Shown here: positions 7,329-10,609 of the stretch, piece by piece
Numbering within the stretch: the stretch's first letter is position 1
Layout of the letters: the number at the start of each line of letters is the position of its first letter
NCBI GenBank assembly: GCA_937936675.1
Contig: CALDDL010000325.1
Coordinates: 1-10,609, forward strand
Direction: 5' to 3'
Origin: an uncultured bacterium
Lineage (GTDB): Bacteria > Bacteroidota > Ignavibacteria > Ignavibacteriales > Melioribacteraceae
DNA length: 10,609 nt
The notes under the pieces: generated by a model
The model's database searches: none
Told to the model about the DNA's origin: nothing
What the model saw: the letters and a program-made list of their open reading frames with translations, nothing else
Made by a program: the position numbers and the translations under genes

Positions 7329-8001
7329 GCTCACCAAACTTATATCCGATTCCATAAACAGAATGAATGTAATTTTTAGAGCTATGCTCAGTTATCTTTT
7401 TTCTTAAGTTTTTTATATGAGTGTAAAGGAAATCAAGCTCATCAAAAAGATTGGAATCATCGCCCCAGACATGTTCAAAAATTGTTTCTTTGCTTAATAC
7501 TCTCTCTTTATTGCTTACAAAAAATAAAAGAAGATCATACTCACGACGAGTCAAATCAATTAAATTATTATTAACAAAAATTTCTCTTTTATCGATATCA
7601 ATTTTCAAATCGCCAAAAATAATTTCATTAGAACCATAGTAATGTTTTCTGCGGATAACAGACTTAATGCGAGCATTAAGTTCTGCAAGATGAAAGGGCT
7701 TTGTAATATAATCATCAGCACCTATACCTAATCCTGTAATTTTATCATCCAAAGTATCTCTTGCTGAAATAATTAGAACTCCACATTGTGGATTAATCTT
7801 TTTTAATTTTTCTAAAAGCACTAAACCGTTACCATCAGGAAGCATTATATCCACTAATGCAATATCATACTCGGTGAGATGTATCATCTCCTCAGCCTTA
7901 GAATAAGAATAAGTATTATCAATCGAATAATCCTCTCCCTCGAGATATGATATAATAGTAGAAGCTAATTCTCTTTCGTCTTCAATTAAGATAAGTTTCA
8001 T
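7315..8001 (-). CDS. OmpR/PhoB-family response regulator
   Basis: This 228-residue DNA-binding regulator has an N-terminal receiver domain (1-115). It contains the acidic pair E7-D8, the phospho-acceptor D51 in 'VDIMLPDGNG', the switch residue S79 in 'IISARD' and K101 in 'ITKPF'. The C-terminal winged-helix domain (about 128-223) includes 'LTRREYDLLLFFV', the recognition-helix region 'ELDFLYTHIKNLRKKI' and the wing 'IHSVYGIGYKF'. The longer reading frame would start 26 codons earlier with sequence unrelated to any receiver domain; the ATG at 8001, just before 'KLILIEDE', is the natural start, although only a weak ribosome binding site (TTGTGG) precedes it. It is the first gene of the efflux block and overlaps the kinase by 14 bases. 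It likely activates this same operon, by analogy with CusR- and BaeR-like regulators of RND pumps. Its target sequence is unknown. Confidence 0.95.
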   Translation of the reverse strand: MKLILIEDERELASTIISYLEGEDYSIDNTYSYSKAEEMIHLTEYDIALVDIMLPDGNGLVLLEKLKKINPQCGVLIISARDTLDDKITGLGIGADDYITKPFHLAELNARIKSVIRRKHYYGSNEIIFGDLKIDIDKREIFVNNNLIDLTRREYDLLLFFVSNKERVLSKETIFEHVWGDDSNLFDELDFLYTHIKNLRKKITEHSSKNYIHSVYGIGYKFGEHETN

Positions 8002-8004
8002 ACC

Positions 8005-8088
8005 ACAATATAATAATTCAATTCTGAAGATACTTTGAAGCTTATATTCAAATAAATCATAACCACTACAAGAAATCAATTATATTGT
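8005..8088. repeat. 10-bp inverted repeat flanking the short leader before the response regulator
   Basis: ACAATATAAT at 8005-8014 is repeated in inverted orientation as ATTATATTGT at 8079-8088, with 64 bases between. The pair brackets almost the entire 93-base gap between the propeller gene stop (8095) and the regulator start (8001). The proximal arm overlaps the weak ribosome binding region of the regulator. It could be a pair of regulator-binding half-sites or an RNA stem limiting translation. The DNA here is very AT-rich, so a chance match is quite possible. No convincing -35/-10 promoter and no intrinsic terminator is visible in the gap. Confidence 0.3.
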
Positions 8089-8094
8089 AATATT

Positions 8095-10293
8095 TTATCT
8101 TAGCAGTATCATCTTTTTTACTTGTGAAAATTCACCTGCTGAAATTTTATAGAAATATATTCCAGAAGCCAATTTTGAAGCATCAAAATTGATAGAGTGT
8201 TTCCCGGCATCTTTTATTTCATTTACCAATTCTGCCACTTCAATTCCGAGAATATCATAAACTTGTATAATAGTTTTAGATTGATTAGGTAATTGGTAAT
8301 TTATAGTAGTAACAGGATTAAACGGATTTGGATAGTTTTGGTATAAAGCAAAATCAGCAGGTATCGTTTGGTTTTCTTCTTCTATTCCAAGAAGAGTTGC
8401 ATCATGGAAAGAGATACCGGCATAAGTGCCAACCCAATAATTGCCTTGTGAATCAATTAATAATGTCCTGCAAATATTTGTCCCGATACCGGAATTGGAT
8501 GTATTTATATTTTGCCAATTAGTACCGTCAAACTTGGTAATACCATTTTGAGAGACAAACCATATATTATTTTTGTTATCAGGAAATATATATCGGAAAT
8601 AATTTATACCCATTGCTGAATTCTCCATTGTAAAATTATTCCACGTGCCATCTGATTTCATTTCAAAAACTCCATAATTTCTTTCACCTATCCAGACATT
8701 ATTATTTTTATCAATACTCATACAGTAAGTATAAAAAATAGACGGGAGCGGTGAATTTTTAGAGTCATAATTTGTTGCAGTTCCATTTTTCAAAACTGAG
8801 AGTCCTTTATTGAAAGAGGTATAAACTACACCATTATTATCAACGGCGAGATTATAAAGATAAGAATCAAAAATACCGGAATTTGTGCTATTAAATTCTA
8901 TCCATTCGGAACCGTCAAATTTCATTATAGTTTTATTCCCCGCGCACCATATAGAATTATCGGGAGCAATATCTATATCATAAAGATAATTATTGGGCAT
9001 ACCCGAATTAGTGTTATTAAATAGCTCCCAGTTCTTGCCGTCATATTTTAGTAAACCCATATTGCTTGCACCCCAAAGAACCCCGGTTTTATCGAATTTA
9101 ATTCTATTGATACTTAAAAAGTAATCGAAATATGATATATCATGATATCTCCAAATTCCATTACTTATTTGAGTTAAACCGTTATAAGTATTAATCCAGA
9201 TATCGCCATTAGGTGCTTCAGTGCATTCACCACTAAATCCATACAATTCAGATTTGTTCCCAAGATTAATATGACTCCAACCGGTACCATTAAATTTATC
9301 GATTCCTTTAAGAGTGGATACATAGAAAAACTTATTTTTAGCAGCCAAAATCGCATAGGTATTATTATGCGATAAACCGGAATTAGTTATATTGGTATTA
9401 GTCCAATTATTGTTATCATAATAAAAAATTCCGTTTGATGATGTAATCCATTTATTATTATCGTCATCCACAATAATAGTTTGAACCGAAGTAAATAACA
9501 TACCGCTTGTATTTGATTCATCATAAGTTGTGAGATTAGTTCCATCGTATTTTAGAAGAATCGATCTAAATGTTCCCCCTATCCATAAATTATTATCATA
9601 ATCGAAGGCAATAGTTTTAACACCGACATTAAATGGAAGGAACGATTTACCCTCTTCATATAAAGTCCATTTACTGCCTTCTAACTTTGCTAAATACCCG
9701 CCATAAGAAATAACAATCCAAGGAATTCCGTTTTTATCGAAGGCAACTTTTGTAACTGCATCATACCTACCATTCCAATCTGATTTTGTATATGTAGTCC
9801 AATTGCTACCGCCATTAAATTTATTAAGTCCGAGAGAAGTACCTATCCAGAGATTGCCTAAACCGTCTTCTTTAATATCATATATATAATCATAGACAAG
9901 ACCGGAATTAGAAGAATTAAAAAGATACCAGTTAGTGCCATCATATTTCACTAAACCGGATGCTGTGCCAATCCATTTATTTCCGTTTCTATCAACATAA
10001 ATTGCATTAACTGCGTTATCGGGCAGACCGGAATTGCTTCTTGTAAAAAGTGTAACTTCATTTGTGGATTTACTGATTTTAGAAAGCCCTGCACCTCCCA
10101 CCCAAATATATTCATCATCTTCGGCTATCGCCAAGGAAGGACCCGTGCCGATATAATGCTGCCAAGGCGATTCATCTATATTTGTTTGAGGTGATAAAAT
10201 TGATTGTTGCGATAAATCATTCTGTAAATCAAAATTTGCTTTTATATTATTGAAGTAAAATAATAATAAAACAAAAATTAAAAACCGTTTCAT
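8095..10293 (-). CDS. Secreted 14-bladed two-component-regulator-type propeller protein with T9SS sorting domain
   Basis: This 732-residue exported protein has a signal peptide at 1-19. From about residue 55 to 632, 14 repeats of about 43 residues follow the Reg_prop pattern: 'xxWIGTxxGLxKYDGxNWxxFNxxNSGL'. The blade-marking aromatic residues are near 64, 107, 149, 192, 237, 282, 324, 366, 407, 449, 491, 534, 578 and 620. Fourteen blades fit two seven-bladed propellers, the architecture of the periplasmic sensor part of hybrid two-component systems, but there is no Y_Y_Y domain, membrane anchor or kinase. Residues 645-732 form a type-A T9SS C-terminal domain ('ALYQNYPNPFNP', then 'VYDILGIEV' and 'ASGIYFYKI'), so export across the outer membrane and release or surface attachment is expected. 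GGAGGAG lies just before the ATG. It probably binds a ligand or partner at the cell surface; the ligand is unknown. The link to the downstream two-component system is positional only. Confidence 0.9.
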   Translation of the reverse strand: MKRFLIFVLLLFYFNNIKANFDLQNDLSQQSILSPQTNIDESPWQHYIGTGPSLAIAEDDEYIWVGGAGLSKISKSTNEVTLFTRSNSGLPDNAVNAIYVDRNGNKWIGTASGLVKYDGTNWYLFNSSNSGLVYDYIYDIKEDGLGNLWIGTSLGLNKFNGGSNWTTYTKSDWNGRYDAVTKVAFDKNGIPWIVISYGGYLAKLEGSKWTLYEEGKSFLPFNVGVKTIAFDYDNNLWIGGTFRSILLKYDGTNLTTYDESNTSGMLFTSVQTIIVDDDNNKWITSSNGIFYYDNNNWTNTNITNSGLSHNNTYAILAAKNKFFYVSTLKGIDKFNGTGWSHINLGNKSELYGFSGECTEAPNGDIWINTYNGLTQISNGIWRYHDISYFDYFLSINRIKFDKTGVLWGASNMGLLKYDGKNWELFNNTNSGMPNNYLYDIDIAPDNSIWCAGNKTIMKFDGSEWIEFNSTNSGIFDSYLYNLAVDNNGVVYTSFNKGLSVLKNGTATNYDSKNSPLPSIFYTYCMSIDKNNNVWIGERNYGVFEMKSDGTWNNFTMENSAMGINYFRYIFPDNKNNIWFVSQNGITKFDGTNWQNINTSNSGIGTNICRTLLIDSQGNYWVGTYAGISFHDATLLGIEEENQTIPADFALYQNYPNPFNPVTTINYQLPNQSKTIIQVYDILGIEVAELVNEIKDAGKHSINFDASKLASGIYFYKISAGEFSQVKKMILLR

Positions 10294-10335
10294 GACTCCT
10301 CCGGGTATTTTTTATTGAAATATGTATAAAGTATT

Positions 10336-10350
10336 TCAATTAAGATGCCA
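10336..10350 (-). promoter_or_regulatory. Candidate sigma-54 (-24/-12) promoter for the propeller gene
   Basis: On the minus strand the sequence TGGCA, seven bases, TTGA gives GG and G(A) at the proper ten-base interval of a sigma-54 promoter (consensus TGGCAC-N5-TTGC). The -24 element matches well; the -12 element has GA instead of GC, a real weakness. Transcription would start near 10325, giving a leader of about 32 bases before the ATG at 10293 with its GGAGGAG site. The adjacent sigma-54 activator gene and the dyad about 94 bases upstream make the placement attractive. A chance match is possible in a single 185-base region. Confidence 0.33.
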
Positions 10351-10399
10351 TTTGAAATCGTTCAGTTTTGGTTAATTTTCGAGGGGGATTAGCAAAAGG

Positions 10400-10438
10400 T
10401 GTAAACTTTAGTTGCACCGAATACAACTAAAGTTTACA
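10400..10438. repeat. Perfect 15-bp inverted repeat between the sigma-54 activator and the propeller gene
   Basis: The left arm TGTAAACTTTAGTTG (10400-10414) and its exact complement (10424-10438) are separated by nine bases. The element begins 41 bases after the stop of the activator gene (minus strand) and lies 107 bases upstream of the propeller gene start. As RNA from the minus strand it forms a strong, AT-rich hairpin followed by a short CCTTTTGC, so it could be a weak terminator for the activator gene. Its position also fits an upstream activator-binding dyad. The inverted repeat is certain; the function is not. Confidence 0.88.
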
Positions 10439-10478
10439 ATGATCTATTTTACGAGGCGAAATTTTTGGGAAACTAATA

Positions 10479-10609
10479 TTAGCTTATCTCAAATTTCTTC
10501 ATTTTGCGCCAAAGTGTGGAAGGGTCAATATTTAATTCTTTTGCCGTTTGAGAACGGTTACCATTATTCTTTTTTAGAACCGAAATAAGCAACTGCCTTT
10601 CTGCATCTT
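10479..10609 (-). CDS. C-terminal Fis-type HTH of a sigma-54-dependent (NtrC-family) transcriptional activator, partial
   Basis: The last 42 codons lie inside the window; the gene continues past the right edge and stops with TAA at 10479-10481. The peptide has 'AERQLLISVLKKNNGNRSQ' followed by 'TAKELNIDPSTLWRKMKKF'. This is the typical C-terminal HTH_8 (Fis-like) DNA-binding domain of NtrC-family enhancer-binding proteins: the 'GNRSxxAxxLxIxxxTLxRKL' helix-turn-helix. The AAA+ and any receiver or sensor domain would lie outside the window, so it cannot be said whether it is a two-component response regulator. It is transcribed in the same direction as the propeller gene, which begins 185 bases after its stop, so it may regulate that gene. 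Confidence 0.86.
   Translation of the reverse strand, partial: DAERQLLISVLKKNNGNRSQTAKELNIDPSTLWRKMKKFEIS

Noticed and set aside
865..8001. Calling the pump a copper/silver (Cus-type) system because a regulator-kinase pair precedes it.
   Set aside because: The kinase sensor segment has no His or Cys, the adaptor lacks a Met/His-rich N-terminus, and the permease seems to lack two of the CusA metal-binding methionines. The substrate is left open.
8002..8094. Possible promoter for the regulator-kinase-pump block in the gap, including TATGAT-like and TTTATTTG-like words.
   Set aside because: No pair of elements has acceptable spacing for a sigma-70 or Bacteroidota -33/-7 promoter, and AT-rich DNA yields many such words.
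9174..9356. Short reading frame on the minus strand inside the propeller gene, and several + strand frames inside the RND, adaptor, TolC-like, regulator and propeller genes.
   Set aside because: They overlap strongly supported genes in other frames, lack recognisable motifs and have no ribosome binding sites of note.

Overview
The window looks like low-GC chromosomal DNA from a free-living member of the Ignavibacteria/Bacteroidota assemblage. The main clue is the secreted protein at 8095-10293. Its C-terminus carries the 'YQNYPNPFNPVTTINY' type-A type IX secretion (T9SS) sorting domain, in the form common in Ignavibacteria. PepSY-like small exported proteins, lax lipoboxes and the overlapping tolC-adaptor-RND gene order fit the same group. 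The species assignment is inference. No RNA gene, insertion sequence, CRISPR array or phage signal was seen, and no stretch over 300 bases lacks an explained element.

Layout: the + strand contributes only the last 33 codons of a probable carbon-nitrogen hydrolase (1-104). Everything else runs on the minus strand, described here in transcription order from the right edge. (1) The C-terminal Fis-type helix-turn-helix of a sigma-54 activator (10479-10609, cut by the window edge). (2) A 185-bp intergenic region with a perfect 15-bp inverted repeat and a candidate -24/-12 promoter. (3) A 732-residue secreted protein with 14 propeller blades (8095-10293). (4) A tightly packed block: OmpR-family response regulator, sensor histidine kinase, TolC-like outer-membrane channel, lipoprotein adaptor and RND permease (865-8001), whose junctions are either overlaps of 4 or 14 bases or a single-base gap. 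(5) A small exported PepSY-like protein (300-779), 85 bases after the pump. (6) A strong bidirectional terminator (262-288). (7) A decayed fragment of a second PepSY-like gene (134-247).

How the parts work together: the two-component pair very probably controls the tripartite efflux pump encoded behind it on the same transcript. The kinase senses an unknown envelope signal. The regulator activates the operon. The RND permease, adaptor and TolC-like channel expel an unidentified substrate. The PepSY-like protein sits before the only clear terminator and may be the last gene of the unit, perhaps as a periplasmic accessory or modulator. The propeller protein is upstream on the same strand with no visible terminator between it and the regulator, so partial read-through is possible, but it seems to have its own promoter. 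The neighbouring sigma-54 activator is a candidate regulator of that promoter.

Most of this is a recognisable efflux locus. The unusual points are an adaptor apparently without the alpha-helical hairpin, a permease with CusA-like relay residues in an otherwise drug-pump-like frame, a free-standing secreted double propeller of the type usually fused to hybrid sensor kinases, the long dyad upstream of it, and the PepSY relic. I do not see a convincing wholly new system.
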